DNA of 64,000 nucleotides from Tibeticola sediminis (GCF_003843835.1 NZ_RKQL01000004.1:69501-133500), one strand, 5' to 3'. Shown: positions 8,638 through 18,393, counted from the stretch's first letter. Program-made: numbers and translations. The notes: a model not told the origin generated them from the sequence alone.

Positions 8638-9305
8638 TGAACCCCCTGAAAACCCCTCGCCCCTACACCCAGCTGGCGCTCGTCGCCTTGGCGGTCACGC
8701 TCGGCCTGGGCTCGCTCGCGGGTTGCGCGCCCGCCGTGCTGGGCGGCGCTGCCCTCGGCGGGCTGGTCGCCGTCGACCGGCGCACGGCCGGTGCCCAACT
8801 CGACGATGAAACCATCGAGATCAAGGCCGCGAGACGCCTGCGTGAAGCCATCGGCGAGCGTGCGCACATCAACGTCACCAGCTACAACCGGCAAGTGCTG
8901 CTGACCGGCGAAGTGCCCACGCCCCAGGACAAGCAACTGGCCGAGCGCACCGTGGCCACGGTCGAAAACGTGCGCGCGATCGTCAACGAACTGGCCGTCA
9001 TGGCGCCGAGTACGCTGTCGCAACGGGCTTCGGACGCGCTGATCACCGGCCGTGTGAAAGCCGCACTGGTCGATGCCAAAGACCTCTATGCCAGCGCATT
9101 CAAGGTCGTGACCGAACGCGGCACCGTCTACCTCATGGGCCGCGTGACGCCACGCGAAGCCGAGCGCGCAACCGAACTGGCGCGCAGCATCGATGGGGTG
9201 CAAAAAGTGGTGCGCGTGTTCGAACTCATCACGGAGCAGGAACTGCAACGCCTGCTGCCGCAGCCGGCCGAGCCCGCGCGCGCCGCGGCCAGCAACGCGG
9301 GCTGA
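8637..9305 (+). CDS. BON-domain lipoprotein, DolP/YraP type
   Basis: Outer-membrane lipoprotein with two BON domains, related to DolP (YraP), which helps maintain the envelope barrier in E. coli. The 222-residue protein has a signal sequence and lipobox LAGC with C30 as the lipidated residue. BON domain 1 starts near IEIKAARRLREAIGE and domain 2 near ASDALITGRVKAAL. The frame extends to an upstream TTG but ATG 8637 gives a one-base overlap with the SIS gene. Its stop codon is formed at the edge of an R1 repeat. Confidence 0.87.
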   Translation: MNPLKTPRPYTQLALVALAVTLGLGSLAGCAPAVLGGAALGGLVAVDRRTAGAQLDDETIEIKAARRLREAIGERAHINVTSYNRQVLLTGEVPTPQDKQLAERTVATVENVRAIVNELAVMAPSTLSQRASDALITGRVKAALVDAKDLYASAFKVVTERGTVYLMGRVTPREAERATELARSIDGVQKVVRVFELITEQELQRLLPQPAEPARAAASNAG

Positions 9306-9351
9306 ACCCGTCGGTCGCGCACCCGCGCAGGCACTGATTCAGCGTTGCCTT
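9303..9351. repeat. short R1 repeat copy abutting the full copy
   Basis: Starts at the BON gene stop codon (GCTGAACCCGTC) and ends CTGATTCAGCGTTGCCTT. It is a deletion form keeping only the two terminal arms with about 25 bp between. It joins directly to the following full copy. Confidence 0.65.
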
Positions 9352-9517
9352 AAGGCAACGCTGAACAAGTTCCCGTGATGGCGCGCGCCCGGCTGCGGGA
9401 TGGGATGCGAGGCGCAAACCGCAGCCATAGCCGAAGCTATGGCGAGGATTTGCAACGAAGCAGAGCCCCCGCAGCTGGGATGCGCGACGCGCGGGGGACT
9501 GGTTCAGCGTTGCCCTA
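9352..9517. repeat. R1 repeat, full copy 1 (about 165 bp, MITE/BIME-like)
   Basis: Terminal inverted repeats AAGGCAACGCTGAACAAGTT and GGTTCAGCGTTGCCCTA enclose an internal palindrome with AGCCATAGC and GCTATGGC arms. Near-identical copies lie at 20392-20558 and 49187-49353. No transposase is encoded. The last bases supply the stop codon of the dehydrogenase gene on the minus strand. Confidence 0.85.
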
Positions 9518-10456
9518 ACGCAAGCGCTTGATCAGGCTCGAGGTGTCCCAGCGGCGCCCGCCCATGCGCTGGACGTCGGCATAGAACTGGTCCACGAGTG
9601 CCGTGACGGGCAGGCTCGAGCCGTTGCGGCGCGCTTCCTCGAGCACCAGCGCGAGGTCTTTGCGCATCCAGTCCACCGCAAAGCCGAAGTCGAAGCGGTC
9701 GGCCACCATGGTCTTGCCGCGGTTGTCCATCTGCCAGCTTTGGGCCGCGCCCTTGCCGATCACGTCGAGCACGAGGTTCATGTCGAGCCCGGCTTTTTGG
9801 CCAAAGGCGATGCCCTCGGCCAGCGCCTGCACGAGCCCGGCGATGCAGATCTGGTTGACCATCTTCGTGAGCTGCCCCGCGCCGTGGCCGCCCATGAGGG
9901 TGGCGGCCCGCGCATAGGCCATCATCAGCGGACGTACGCGCTCGAACACCGGCTCTGGACCGCCACACATGATGGTCAGCGCACCGTTCTGCGCGCCGGC
10001 TTGCCCACCCGAAACCGGCGCGTCGATGAACGCGAGGTGCTGTTCGTGGGCCACTTGCGCCAGCTCGCGCGCCACATCGGCCGACGCCGTGGTGTGGTCG
10101 ACGAAAACCGCCCCCGCGTGCATGCCGCTGAAGGCGCCATCCGCGCGGCGCGCACCGGCGCCCTCGGGCGTTCCGAGCGCGACGGCCCGCAAATCATCGT
10201 CGTTGCCGACGCAGCAAAAGACCACGTCGGCGCCTTGGGCCGCCGCCCGCGGCGTGTCGGCCATGCGGCTGCGGTCGCCGGCGGCGAATTCATCGCACCA
10301 GGCCTGGGCCTTGGCCGCGGTGCGGTTGTAGACGGTGACCGTGTGCCCCGCGCGGGCCAGGTGCCCGGCCATGGGATAGCCCATGACGCCCAGGCCGAGG
10401 AAAGCGACGCGGCAGGGTTTAGTGGGCTCGTAGGTTCTGGGGGCAATGCTGGACAT
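9515..10456 (-). CDS. NAD(P)-dependent beta-hydroxyacid dehydrogenase (3-hydroxyisobutyrate dehydrogenase family)
   Basis: Cytosolic oxidoreductase of the 3-hydroxyisobutyrate / tartronate-semialdehyde reductase family. The 313-residue protein has the Rossmann motif FLGLGVMGYPMAGHLARAG, the DAPVSGGQAGAQNG substrate motif, and catalytic lysine in AGQLTKMVNQ, followed by a WMRKDLALVLEEA helix. The stop codon TAG is provided by the R1 repeat. It follows pilU after 6 bp, so it is probably transcribed with the pilus genes, although a metabolic role is likelier than a pilus one. The precise substrate is not determinable. Confidence 0.87.
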   Translation of the reverse strand: MSSIAPRTYEPTKPCRVAFLGLGVMGYPMAGHLARAGHTVTVYNRTAAKAQAWCDEFAAGDRSRMADTPRAAAQGADVVFCCVGNDDDLRAVALGTPEGAGARRADGAFSGMHAGAVFVDHTTASADVARELAQVAHEQHLAFIDAPVSGGQAGAQNGALTIMCGGPEPVFERVRPLMMAYARAATLMGGHGAGQLTKMVNQICIAGLVQALAEGIAFGQKAGLDMNLVLDVIGKGAAQSWQMDNRGKTMVADRFDFGFAVDWMRKDLALVLEEARRNGSSLPVTALVDQFYADVQRMGGRRWDTSSLIKRLR

Positions 10457-10462
10457 GGTGTC

Positions 10463-11599
10463 TCAAACGATGGAGAAATGTTCGGTGCCAGCCGAGAGGT
10501 CCGGCGCCTTGCCGCGGCGGCTGCTGAGCTTGATTTGCAGCCGCAGGTCGTTGACCGAGTCGGCATGGCGCAGCGCGTCTTCGTAGCTGATTTTTTCGGA
10601 CTCGTAGAGGTCGAACAAGGCCTGGTCGAAGGTCTGCATGCCGAGGTTGCGGCTTTTCTTCATGATCTCTTTGATGCCGGCGACGTCACCCTTGAAGATC
10701 AGGTCGGAAATCAGCGGTGTGTTGAGCATCACCTCCACGGCAGCGATGCGCCCGCGGCCGTCCTCGAGCGCAACGAGCCGCTGCGAGATCATCGCGCGCA
10801 AGTTCAGCGAGAGGTCCATAAGCAGTTGGGTGCGCCGCTCTTCGGGGAAGAAGTTGATGATGCGGTCGAGTGCCTGGTTGGCCGAGTTGGCGTGCAGCGT
10901 CGCCATGCAGAGGTGACCCGTCTCCGCAAAGGCGACGGCGTATTCCATGGTTTCGCGGTCGCGGATTTCGCCCATGAGGATGACGTCGGGTGCCTGGCGC
11001 AGCGTGTTCTTGAGCGCGGCGTCCCAGCTGTCGGTATCGAGCCCCACCTCACGCTGCGTGACCACGCAGTTTTTGTGCGTGTGGACGAATTCGACGGGGT
11101 CTTCGACCGTCACGATGTGGCCGTAGGAGTTTTCGTTGCGCCAGTCGATCATGGCCGCCAGCGTCGTGGATTTACCCGACCCCGTGGCCCCCACCAAGAT
11201 GACCAGACCGCGCTTGGCCATCGCGACGTCTTTGAGCACCTGCGGCATGCCCAGGCCGTCGATGGTGGGCAAGGTTTGCGGAATCACCCGCAGCACCATG
11301 CCGATCTTGCCCTGCTGCACGAAGGCGTTGACGCGAAAGCGCCCGATGCCCGCCGGAGCAATGGCGAAGTTGCACTCTTTCGTGCGCTCGAATTCGGCGG
11401 CCTGCTTGTCGCTCATGATGGCGCGCGCCAGCGCTTGTGTGTGCAAGGGCGTGAGCGGCTGCGCCGACAGCTTGGTCACCTGGCCGTCGACCTTGATCGC
11501 TGGCGGAAATTCGGCGGTGATGAACAGGTCGCTGCCGCCCCGGCTCACCATCAACCGCAGCAAGTCGTTGATGAATTTGCCGGCCTGATCGCGTTCCAT
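10463..11599 (-). CDS. pilU: type IV pilus retraction ATPase PilU
   Basis: Cytoplasmic hexameric ATPase that works with PilT in type IV pilus retraction. The 378-residue protein has Walker A GATGSGKSTT, the Asp box VTVEDPVEFVH, Walker B DVILMGEIRD and the His box ETGHLCMATLHANS. The long C-terminus after LYESEKISYEDALRHADS and the sequence type distinguish PilU from PilT. It is third in a minus-strand group pilT, cNMP-binding gene, pilU, dehydrogenase. Confidence 0.93.
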   Translation of the reverse strand: MERDQAGKFINDLLRLMVSRGGSDLFITAEFPPAIKVDGQVTKLSAQPLTPLHTQALARAIMSDKQAAEFERTKECNFAIAPAGIGRFRVNAFVQQGKIGMVLRVIPQTLPTIDGLGMPQVLKDVAMAKRGLVILVGATGSGKSTTLAAMIDWRNENSYGHIVTVEDPVEFVHTHKNCVVTQREVGLDTDSWDAALKNTLRQAPDVILMGEIRDRETMEYAVAFAETGHLCMATLHANSANQALDRIINFFPEERRTQLLMDLSLNLRAMISQRLVALEDGRGRIAAVEVMLNTPLISDLIFKGDVAGIKEIMKKSRNLGMQTFDQALFDLYESEKISYEDALRHADSVNDLRLQIKLSSRRGKAPDLSAGTEHFSIV

Positions 11600-11621
11600 A
11601 GCGGTTCCTCGAATAGCAGGG

Positions 11622-12251
11622 TCAACGGCGATCGGTCAGGCGCTCGCCCATCGCGCGCAGCCGCAGCGACAGCTTGCGGGCCAGCAAGGCGACGAAACTG
11701 GCTGCAAGCTGCGGCTGCTGCCCCATCATTTCGTCGAGATCCTCCGCGCCCAGCACGGCCAGGCGGCATTCGCTGAGCGTGACGCAGTCGGAGAAGCGAC
11801 GGCCCCCGTCGAGCAGCGACATCTCCCCGAGCACTTCGCCCGGCCGCGCCTCGCTCAAGCGCAGCCGCTCGCCCCATGGCTGCAAGCGATCGACCGCCAT
11901 GCTGCCTTCGAGCAAGACGACGAGAAAGCTGCCATATTCGTCTTGGCGCATCACCTCGCGCTCGGACGGGACACTGGCGTAGTCGAAATAATGCACGAGC
12001 CGGTCCATCTGCGCCGCATCGAGGCTGCGCATATGGGGGTCGCGCGTCCAAAGGCCGCGCAAGAGCTGCGCCCCACGGTCGCTCGAGAAGCGCCGCGCGT
12101 CGATCTCGACCGCGCGCACGTCCCAAGGAATGGTGATTTCGCCCTCGGTGGCATGGCCTTGGAAAGCGGTCTGGAAGAAGGTGGACTCGCTCCCGTCGGG
12201 CCGGGAGTCCGATGCCGATCGGCCGCGCAGTTTTTCAAAGATCTGTTTCAT
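11622..12251 (-). CDS. cyclic nucleotide-binding domain protein between pilT and pilU
   Basis: Protein of 209 residues. Residues from about 85 to 195 form a cyclic-nucleotide-binding beta-roll: VMRQDEYGSFLVVLLEGSMA, then RPGEVLGEMSLLDGGRRFSD, which is the phosphate-binding cassette (GE..LL...R). No helix-turn-helix follows, so it is not a Crp-type transcription factor. The first 80 residues are of unknown type. Lying between the two retraction ATPase genes (33 bp from pilT, 22 bp from pilU), it may couple a second messenger to pilus retraction; this is inference. Confidence 0.82.
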   Translation of the reverse strand: MKQIFEKLRGRSASDSRPDGSESTFFQTAFQGHATEGEITIPWDVRAVEIDARRFSSDRGAQLLRGLWTRDPHMRSLDAAQMDRLVHYFDYASVPSEREVMRQDEYGSFLVVLLEGSMAVDRLQPWGERLRLSEARPGEVLGEMSLLDGGRRFSDCVTLSECRLAVLGAEDLDEMMGQQPQLAASFVALLARKLSLRLRAMGERLTDRR

Positions 12252-12284
12252 GCAGAACCCCAGATAGGAAGGTCAAGCGCGGCA

Positions 12285-13328
12285 TCAGCCGGGGAAATTT
12301 TCGGGAATCTTGGCCTTCGAGCGGGCCTCGGCCGGCGAAATGATGTTGCGTCGCACCAGGTCGGCCAGGCATTGGTCGAGCGTCTGCATGCCAAAGCTGT
12401 TGCCGGTCTGAATCGCCGAATACATCTGCGCGACCTTGTTTTCGCGGATGAGGTTGCGTATGGCGGGCGTACCCACCATGATCTCATGCGCGGCCACGCG
12501 TCCGCTGCCGTCTTTGAGCTTGCACAGCGTCTGCGAGATCACCGCGACGAGCGACTCGGAGAGCATCGCACGGACCATTTCCTTTTCTTCGGCCGGGAAG
12601 ACGTCGATCACGCGGTCGATGGTCTTGGCTGCGCTCGAGGTGTGCAGGGTTCCGAACACCAGGTGCCCGGTCTCGGCTGCGGTCATGGCTAGGCGTATGG
12701 TTTCGAGGTCCCGCAGCTCGCCCACCAGGATGGCATCGGGGTCTTCACGCAAGGCCGAGCGCAGGGCCGCGGCAAACGACAGGGTGTGCGGGCCGACTTC
12801 GCGTTGGTTGATGAGGCATTTCTTGGACTCATGCACGAACTCGATCGGATCCTCGATGGTCAGGATGTGGCCGTACTCGGTCTCGTTCAGATGGTTGACC
12901 ATCGCCGCCAGGGTGGTCGATTTGCCCGAGCCGGTCGGCCCGGTCACGAGCACCAAGCCGCGCGGCTTGAGGGCGAAGTCGGCGAAGATGCGCGGCGCGC
13001 CGAGCTGCTCGAGCGTGATGATTTTCGAGGGAATCGTGCGGAACGCAGCCGCGGCGCCGCGCTGCTGGTTGTAGGCGTTGACGCGGAAACGCGCGAGGCC
13101 CTCGACCTCGAACGAGAAATCGACCTCGAGGAATTCCTCGTACGCCTTGCGCTGCGCGTCGTTCATGATGTCGTAGACCATCGCGAACACCGCTTTGTGG
13201 TTGAGCGGCTCGACGTTGATGCGACGCACATCGCCGTTGACGCGGATCATCGGAGGCAAGCCGGCCGAGAGATGCAGGTCGGAGGCCTTGTTCTTGACGG
13301 TGAACGCAAGCAGCTGGGTGATGTCCAC
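12285..13328 (-). CDS. pilT: type IV pilus twitching motility ATPase PilT
   Basis: Hexameric ATPase powering pilus retraction and twitching motility. I place the start at GTG 13328 (347 residues), giving the canonical N-terminus DITQLLAFTVKNKASDLHLS with a GAGGGAAT ribosome site; the frame stays open further upstream but overlaps yggS antisense and has no homology. Walker A GPTGSGKSTT, Asp box LTIEDPIEFVH, Walker B DAILVGELRD and His box AETGHLVFGTLHTSSA are present, as is the C-terminal AIRNLIRENK motif. It is divergent from yggS with 36 bp between start codons, the usual betaproteobacterial arrangement. Confidence 0.94.
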   Translation of the reverse strand: MDITQLLAFTVKNKASDLHLSAGLPPMIRVNGDVRRINVEPLNHKAVFAMVYDIMNDAQRKAYEEFLEVDFSFEVEGLARFRVNAYNQQRGAAAAFRTIPSKIITLEQLGAPRIFADFALKPRGLVLVTGPTGSGKSTTLAAMVNHLNETEYGHILTIEDPIEFVHESKKCLINQREVGPHTLSFAAALRSALREDPDAILVGELRDLETIRLAMTAAETGHLVFGTLHTSSAAKTIDRVIDVFPAEEKEMVRAMLSESLVAVISQTLCKLKDGSGRVAAHEIMVGTPAIRNLIRENKVAQMYSAIQTGNSFGMQTLDQCLADLVRRNIISPAEARSKAKIPENFPG

Positions 13329-13364
13329 GGATTCCCTCGATCCTTTTGTTACGCTTGACCGATT

Positions 13365-14054
13365 ATGACGACGATTGCCGAGAAGCTCCAAGCCGTACGC
13401 GAACGGATCGCGCACGCCTGTGCGGCGGCGGGCCGGCCTGCCTCGGAAGTGCGGCTGCTCGCGGTCTCCAAACGCTTCGGGCCGCTGGCCGTGCGCGCGG
13501 CCGCCGCAGCCGGGCAGCGCGAGTTTGGCGAGAACTACGTCAATGAAGGTGTCGAGAAGATCGAAGCCACCGCTGACCTGGGCCTGACGTGGCACTGCAT
13601 CGGACCCCTGCAATCGAACAAGACCCGACTCGTCGCCGAACATTTCGACTGGGTGCACAGCGTCGACCGCCTCAAGATCGCCGAGCGGCTGAGTGCGCAA
13701 CGCCCCCGCCATCGCGAGCCGCTGCAGGTGTGCATCCAGGTCAACATCGACGGCGCACCCACGAAGGCCGGCGTCGCGCCCGAAGACGCGCTGGCACTCG
13801 CGCGCGCGGTGGCCGCCCTGCCCTCGCTGCGCCTACGCGGCCTCATGACGATCCCTGAGCCCGCGCCGGATTTCGAAGCCGCGCTTGCCGTGCATCGGCG
13901 CACGCGCGCGCTGTTCGACCATCTGCGCGCGCAAGGCCTGCCGCTCGACACCCTGTCGATGGGCATGAGCGACGACCTCGAAGCCGCCATCGCCGCCGGC
14001 AGCACCCTCGTGCGCGTCGGAACGGCAATCTTCGGCGCACGAGGGGCGGCTTGA
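13365..14054 (+). CDS. YggS family PLP homeostasis protein
   Basis: Single-domain PLP-binding protein of the YggS/PROSC family, which balances free pyridoxal phosphate and affects amino acid pools. The 229-residue length is typical. RLLAVSKRF carries the PLP lysine, followed by FGENYVNEGVEKI, WHCIGPLQSNKTR, the VNIDGAPTKAGV strand, LRGLMTIPEP and SMGMSDDLEAAI with phosphate-binding serines. In many betaproteobacteria it stands beside pilT, as here. Confidence 0.93.
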   Translation: MTTIAEKLQAVRERIAHACAAAGRPASEVRLLAVSKRFGPLAVRAAAAAGQREFGENYVNEGVEKIEATADLGLTWHCIGPLQSNKTRLVAEHFDWVHSVDRLKIAERLSAQRPRHREPLQVCIQVNIDGAPTKAGVAPEDALALARAVAALPSLRLRGLMTIPEPAPDFEAALAVHRRTRALFDHLRAQGLPLDTLSMGMSDDLEAAIAAGSTLVRVGTAIFGARGAA

Positions 14055-14124
14055 GCGTTGCCCAGATGGCACCGCTGAATGACCCCCTCCGCGAGGGTAC
14101 GCAACGGATGTTGGCAATGCCGCC

Positions 14125-15693
14125 TCAGCGAACCGGCTGGCGGATCAGCGCGTCGAACGCGGCCAACGCGGCCTTGGCACCTTCGCCTGCGGCGATGACG
14201 ATTTGCTTGTAGGGCACGGTCGTGCAGTCGCCTGCGGCGAAGATGCCAGCACGGCTGGTCTCGCCTTTGGCGTCGACGACGATTTCACCGAACGCGTTGC
14301 GCGCCACCGCCCCTTCGAGCCACTCGGTGTTGGGCACGAGTCCGATTTGCACGAACACGCCCGCGAGCGGCAGCAGGTGCTCGGCGCCGCTCGCACGGTC
14401 GCGCCAGCGCAGCCCAGTCACGACGGCGCCGTCGCCGACGACTTCGAGCGTCTGCGCTTCGGTGTGGACGGTGACGTTGGGGAGGCTGCGCAGCCGCTCG
14501 ACGAGCACTGCATCAGCCTTGAGGCTCGGGGCGAATTCGAGCAAGGTCACATGCCGCGCGAGCCCGGCGAGGTCAATGGCCGCTTCGACGCCCGAGTTGC
14601 CGCCGCCGATGACGGCGACGTCACGACCTTTGAACAGTGGGCCGTCACAGTGGGGGCAATACGCAACGCCGCGGTTGCGGTACTGCGCCTCGCCCGGCAC
14701 GCCGAGGTTGCGCCAGCGGGCACCGGTGGCCAGGATGACGGTGCGCGCGCGCAGGGTCGCACCGCTCTCGAGCGCGAGCGCATGCAGCCCCGCCGCATCG
14801 CCCGTCGGCTCCAAGGCCTTGGCCTTTTGACCCGCAAGCACCTGCACGCCCACCGCGCGCACCTGCTGTTCGAGCGCGGCGGCGAACTTCGGGCCGATGG
14901 TTTCGGGCACCGAGGGGTAGTTCTCGATCGCCGCGGTGTCGTTGACCTGCCCGCCGAAACGCTCGGCCACGATGCCCGTGCGCAAGCCTTTGCGGGCCGC
15001 GTAGAGCCCGGCTGCGGCGCCCGCAGGGCCACCGCCGACGATGAGCACGTCAAACGGCGGCTCGGCGTCGAGCGCCGCGGCCCCGCGCGCTGCGGCGCCG
15101 GTGTCGAGCCGGTCGAGAATCTCCGCCAAGGTGGTGCGCCCGGCGACCCAGGGTTCGCCGTTCAGATACACCTGGGGCACGGCCAGAATCCCGCGGCTGC
15201 GAACTTCGTCGGCGAAGGCCGAGCCCTCGATGACGGTGGTCGAGACCCGCGGGTTGCGCAAGGCCAGCAGCGCCAGCGCCTGCACGACGTCGGGGCAGTT
15301 GTGGCACGAGAGGCTCATGTAGACCTCGAACGCATACGGCCCGCCGCCGAGTGCATCGACGCGCTCGAGCAGTTCGGGCTCCACGCGCGGCGGGTGGCCG
15401 CCCGCCCAGACCAGCGCCAACACGAGCGAGGTGAATTCATGCCCCAGCGGCAAGCCGGCAAACCGCAGACGCGCCGGCTGTCCGGGACGTTGCAGCGCGA
15501 ACGACGGGCGTCGCGCATCGTCGCCGTCGGTGCGCAGGGTGATCGCGTCGGGGCGCTGCGCGGCAATGGTTTCGAGCAGATCGCGCATCTGCGCCGAGAC
15601 CGGGTCATCGCCGAGCGTGGCGACGATCTCGATCGGTTCACGCACATGAGCGAGCGCGGCGCGCAGCGACGCCAAGAGGTTTTCGTCCAACAT
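14125..15693 (-). CDS. ahpF: alkyl hydroperoxide reductase subunit F
   Basis: FAD- and NADH-dependent disulfide reductase that recycles AhpC. Start ATG 15693 has a strong AAAGGAG ribosome site; this gives 522 residues, standard for AhpF. The N-terminal domain carries the redox pair in SCHNCPD, the FAD site is [21 protein letters not shown], the active-site pair is in [12 protein letters not shown], and the NADH site is [19 protein letters not shown]. The C-terminal [18 protein letters not shown] closes the FAD domain. It lies 114 bp downstream of ahpC, with a terminator hairpin between. Confidence 0.96.
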   Translation of the reverse strand: MLDENLLASLRAALAHVREPIEIVATLGDDPVSAQMRDLLETIAAQRPDAITLRTDGDDARRPSFALQRPGQPARLRFAGLPLGHEFTSLVLALVWAGGHPPRVEPELLERVDALGGGPYAFEVYMSLSCHNCPDVVQALALLALRNPRVSTTVIEGSAFADEVRSRGILAVPQVYLNGEPWVAGRTTLAEILDRLDTGAAARGAAALDAEPPFDVLIVGGGPAGAAAGLYAARKGLRTGIVAERFGGQVNDTAAIENYPSVPETIGPKFAAALEQQVRAVGVQVLAGQKAKALEPTGDAAGLHALALESGATLRARTVILATGARWRNLGVPGEAQYRNRGVAYCPHCDGPLFKGRDVAVIGGGNSGVEAAIDLAGLARHVTLLEFAPSLKADAVLVERLRSLPNVTVHTEAQTLEVVGDGAVVTGLRWRDRASGAEHLLPLAGVFVQIGLVPNTEWLEGAVARNAFGEIVVDAKGETSRAGIFAAGDCTTVPYKQIVIAAGEGAKAALAAFDALIRQPVR

Positions 15694-15755
15694 GTTTGCT
15701 CCTTTAGTCATAGCAAGATCGGTTCATTTTTCGCCGGCATGGCCCGGAAATGGGT

Positions 15756-15790
15756 AAAAAAAGGGCGACTGGCCCGCGCCAGCCGCCCCG
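15756..15790 (-). terminator. Rho-independent terminator between ahpC and ahpF
   Basis: On the minus strand GGCGGCTGGC, a short loop, GCCAGTCGCC and then a run of seven T. The arms pair over 10 bp with one G-U pair. Located 18 bp after the ahpC stop and 63 bp before the ahpF start, it would make ahpC the more abundant message, with ahpF made by read-through. Confidence 0.85.
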
Positions 15791-15807
15791 AGCGCCGAGC
15801 GCGTCGA

Positions 15808-16371
15808 TCAGATCTTGCCGACGAGGTCGAGCGAAGGCTTGAGCGTGGCCGCACCTTCTTCCCACTTGGCCGGGCAGACCTCGCCCGGGTGCGCGGCGAT
15901 GTACTGAGCCGCCTTGACCTTGCGCAGCAGTTCGCGCGCATCGCGGCCGATGCCGTTGTCGTGGATTTCGCAGAGCTTGATGACGCCTTCGGGGTTGATC
16001 ACGAAGGTGCCACGCAGGGCGAGGCCTTCTTCTTCGATCATCACGTCGAAGTTGCGCGTGATTTGGCCGGTCGGGTCGCCGATCAGCGCGTACTTGACCT
16101 TGGCGATGGCCGGCGAGGTGTCGGCCCAGGCTTTGTGCGCGAAGTGGGTGTCGGTCGAAATGCCGTAGATGTCACAGCCGATCTTCTGGAACTCGGCATG
16201 GTGCTCGGCGAGGTCTTCGAGTTCGGTCGGGCAGACAAAGGTGAAGTCGGCCGGGTAGAAGAAGAACACGCTCCACTTGCCTTTGAGCGTCTGCTCGGTG
16301 ACTTCGAAGAACTTGCCCGTTTGATACGCTTGGGCCTTGAACGGTTTGACGGTGGTGTTGATCAGAGACAT
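15808..16371 (-). CDS. ahpC: alkyl hydroperoxide reductase subunit C (peroxiredoxin)
   Basis: Typical 2-Cys peroxiredoxin reducing H2O2 and organic peroxides. The 187-residue protein has peroxidatic C47 in [15 protein letters not shown] and resolving C166 in GEVCPAKW, with the usual C-terminal helix. Start ATG 16371 is preceded by CCGGAGGAAAA. First gene of ahpC-ahpF on the minus strand; the region upstream, shared with the divergent GMC oxidoreductase, contains dyads that may be an OxyR site. Confidence 0.97.
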   Translation of the reverse strand: MSLINTTVKPFKAQAYQTGKFFEVTEQTLKGKWSVFFFYPADFTFVCPTELEDLAEHHAEFQKIGCDIYGISTDTHFAHKAWADTSPAIAKVKYALIGDPTGQITRNFDVMIEEEGLALRGTFVINPEGVIKLCEIHDNGIGRDARELLRKVKAAQYIAAHPGEVCPAKWEEGAATLKPSLDLVGKI

Positions 16372-16508
16372 GGTTTTTTCCTCCGGAAATGGATGGTTGT
16401 GAAAGCAGCTCTGAAACCCGCCCCGGGTGGATCGCGCTTCAGCGCTGCCTGTACGTGCGGCGGGCCCCGGGGATCTTCCCGGCAAGGCCACAACCGACGG
16501 AACGAATG

Positions 16509-16548
16509 ATAGCGGCAACCTATCACAATCTCTAATTGATTGTGTCAA
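16509..16548. promoter_or_regulatory. dyad cluster in the ahpC/GMC divergent region, possible OxyR-type operator
   Basis: ATAG-N7-CTAT (16509-16523) is followed by CACAATC-N7-GATTGTG (16524-16544). The first half resembles the OxyR half-site ATAGntnnnanCTAT with one mismatch; the second dyad is not a good match to it. TTGACA, a consensus -35 for ahpC on the minus strand, overlaps the end of the second dyad (16543-16548), but no good -10 follows. A peroxide-responsive site is expected here from the gene; binding is inferred. Confidence 0.45.
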
Positions 16549-16569
16549 AGAATCGCATAGGAAAAACCG

Positions 16570-18210
16570 ATGACCGCACCGAACGCACCGGCCCCGAGCT
16601 TCGACCACATCATCATCGGCGCGGGCACGGCGGGCAGCCTGCTGGCCAATCGGCTCAGCGCCGATCCCCAGCGGCGCGTGCTGCTCATCGAGGCCGGCGG
16701 CCGTGACGATTACCTTTGGGTGCATGTGCCGGTCGGCTACCTCTATTGCATCGGCAACCCGCGTACCGACTGGCTCTACCAGACCGAGCCCGATGCGGGC
16801 CTCAACGGTCGGCGGCTGCGCTACCCGCGCGGCAAGGTGCTCGGCGGCTGCAGCAGCATCAACGGCATGATCTACATGCGCGGCCAGGCGCGCGACTACG
16901 ACCAGTGGGCCGCCATCACCGGGGACGACGCCTGGCGCTGGGACCAGTGCCTGCCGGTGTTCAAGCAGCATGAAGACCACCACGGCGGCGCCAACGCGTT
17001 CCACGGCGCGGGCGGCGAATGGCGGGTAGAGCGCCAGCGGCTGCGCTGGGACATCCTCGACGCGTTCGCGCAGGCCGCGCAACAGGCCGGCATTCCCGCC
17101 ACGGCCGACTTCAACACCGGCAACAACGAGGGCGTGGGCTACTTCGAAGTCAACCAGAAATCCGGCTGGCGTTGGAACACGGCCAAGGCCTTCCTGCGGC
17201 CGACCTGTTACGGCCGACCGAACTTCGAGCTGTGGACCGGCGCGCAGGTCATGCGACTGTTGTTCGAGCCCGGCTCCGACGGCCGGCCGCGCTGCTGCGG
17301 CGCAGAAGTTTGGACGGGCCGCGAGGCGGTGACGGTGCGCGCGACGCGCGAAGTCGTGCTCAGCGCGGGCGCGATCGGCTCGCCGCAGATCCTGCAGCTC
17401 TCGGGCCTGGGGCCCGCGCCGCTGCTGCAGCGCCTGGGGATCCCGGTGGTGGCCGACCTTCCAGGCGTGGGCGCCAACCTGCAAGACCATTTGCAAATCC
17501 GCGCCGTGTTCAAGGTGCAGGGCGCGACCACGCTCAACACCTTGGCCAACCACTGGCTCGGCAAGGCGCGCATCGGGCTGCAATACCTGCTCACGCGCAG
17601 CGGCCCGATGAGCATGGCGCCCAGCCAGCTCGGCGCCTTTACCCGCAGCGACCCCAACCAGCCTTGGCCCAACCTCGAATACCACGTGCAGCCGCTCTCG
17701 CTCGACGCCTTCGGTGAGCCGCTACACGACTTCCCCGCGTTCACCGCGAGCGTGTGCAACCTCAACCCCACGAGCTGCGGCACGGTCCACATCCGAAGCC
17801 CCCGCTTTGCCGACCCGCCCGCGATTGCCCCCAGCTACCTCAGCACCGACGAAGACCGCCGCATCGCCGCCGAGAGCCTGCGGCTCACCCGCCGCATCGT
17901 CGCGCAGCCCGCGCTGGCGCGCTATCGCCCCGAGGAGTACAAGCCCGGCGTGCAATACCAGAGCGACGAGGAGCTCGCGCGGCTCGCCGGCGACATCGCC
18001 ACCACCATCTTCCACCCGGTGGGCACGACCCGCATGGGCCGTGCCGACGACCCGATGGCCGTGCTCGACAGCCGCCTGCGCGTGCGCGGCGTGCACGGCC
18101 TGCGCGTGGTCGACGCCGGCGCCATGCCCACCATCACCAGCGGCAACACCAACAGCCCCACGCTGATGATGGCCGAGCGCGCCGCAGCCTGGATGCGCGC
18201 AGAGGCGTGA
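16570..18210 (+). CDS. GMC family FAD-dependent oxidoreductase (choline dehydrogenase-like)
   Basis: Flavoprotein alcohol dehydrogenase of the glucose-methanol-choline family, 546 residues. The FAD-binding motif [20 protein letters not shown] starts at residue 11. GMC signature 1 ([18 protein letters not shown]) and signature 2 ([16 protein letters not shown]) are clear. The active-site His is in [13 protein letters not shown] with a second in the [13 protein letters not shown] region, where the usual His/Asn is Asn. Substrate is unknown: such genes next to no transporter are usually alcohol dehydrogenases. Divergent from ahpC, it may share its regulation. Confidence 0.9.
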   Translation: MTAPNAPAPSFDHIIIGAGTAGSLLANRLSADPQRRVLLIEAGGRDDYLWVHVPVGYLYCIGNPRTDWLYQTEPDAGLNGRRLRYPRGKVLGGCSSINGMIYMRGQARDYDQWAAITGDDAWRWDQCLPVFKQHEDHHGGANAFHGAGGEWRVERQRLRWDILDAFAQAAQQAGIPATADFNTGNNEGVGYFEVNQKSGWRWNTAKAFLRPTCYGRPNFELWTGAQVMRLLFEPGSDGRPRCCGAEVWTGREAVTVRATREVVLSAGAIGSPQILQLSGLGPAPLLQRLGIPVVADLPGVGANLQDHLQIRAVFKVQGATTLNTLANHWLGKARIGLQYLLTRSGPMSMAPSQLGAFTRSDPNQPWPNLEYHVQPLSLDAFGEPLHDFPAFTASVCNLNPTSCGTVHIRSPRFADPPAIAPSYLSTDEDRRIAAESLRLTRRIVAQPALARYRPEEYKPGVQYQSDEELARLAGDIATTIFHPVGTTRMGRADDPMAVLDSRLRVRGVHGLRVVDAGAMPTITSGNTNSPTLMMAERAAAWMRAEA

Positions 18211-18393
18211 GCGACCGGCGCACCCCAAGCGGATGCCAGGGAAATCCCCGATGGGCGGACGCGGCACAGCCGCTTACATTTCATTCGCTCATCCGCTGTC
18301 GAGCAGGCGACAACGGACCGAGGAACCGAGGAGACACCGCCCACCGGGCCACAAGACGACGAATCAACATCCGCAACGAGATGTCTGACTTCC

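Noticed and set aside
9352-9517. R1 copies as insertion sequences or as tRNA-like genes
   Set aside because: No transposase frame and no cloverleaf; the internal palindrome lacks tRNA arms and the element is about 165 bp.
13329-13712. Longer PilT starting near 13712
   Set aside because: The extra codons are antisense to yggS and unlike PilT; GTG 13328 gives the canonical start and length.
16372-17685. Long open frame upstream of ahpC on the minus strand
   Set aside because: It is antisense to the GMC oxidoreductase and continues only because of high G+C third positions; ahpC has a proper start at 16371.
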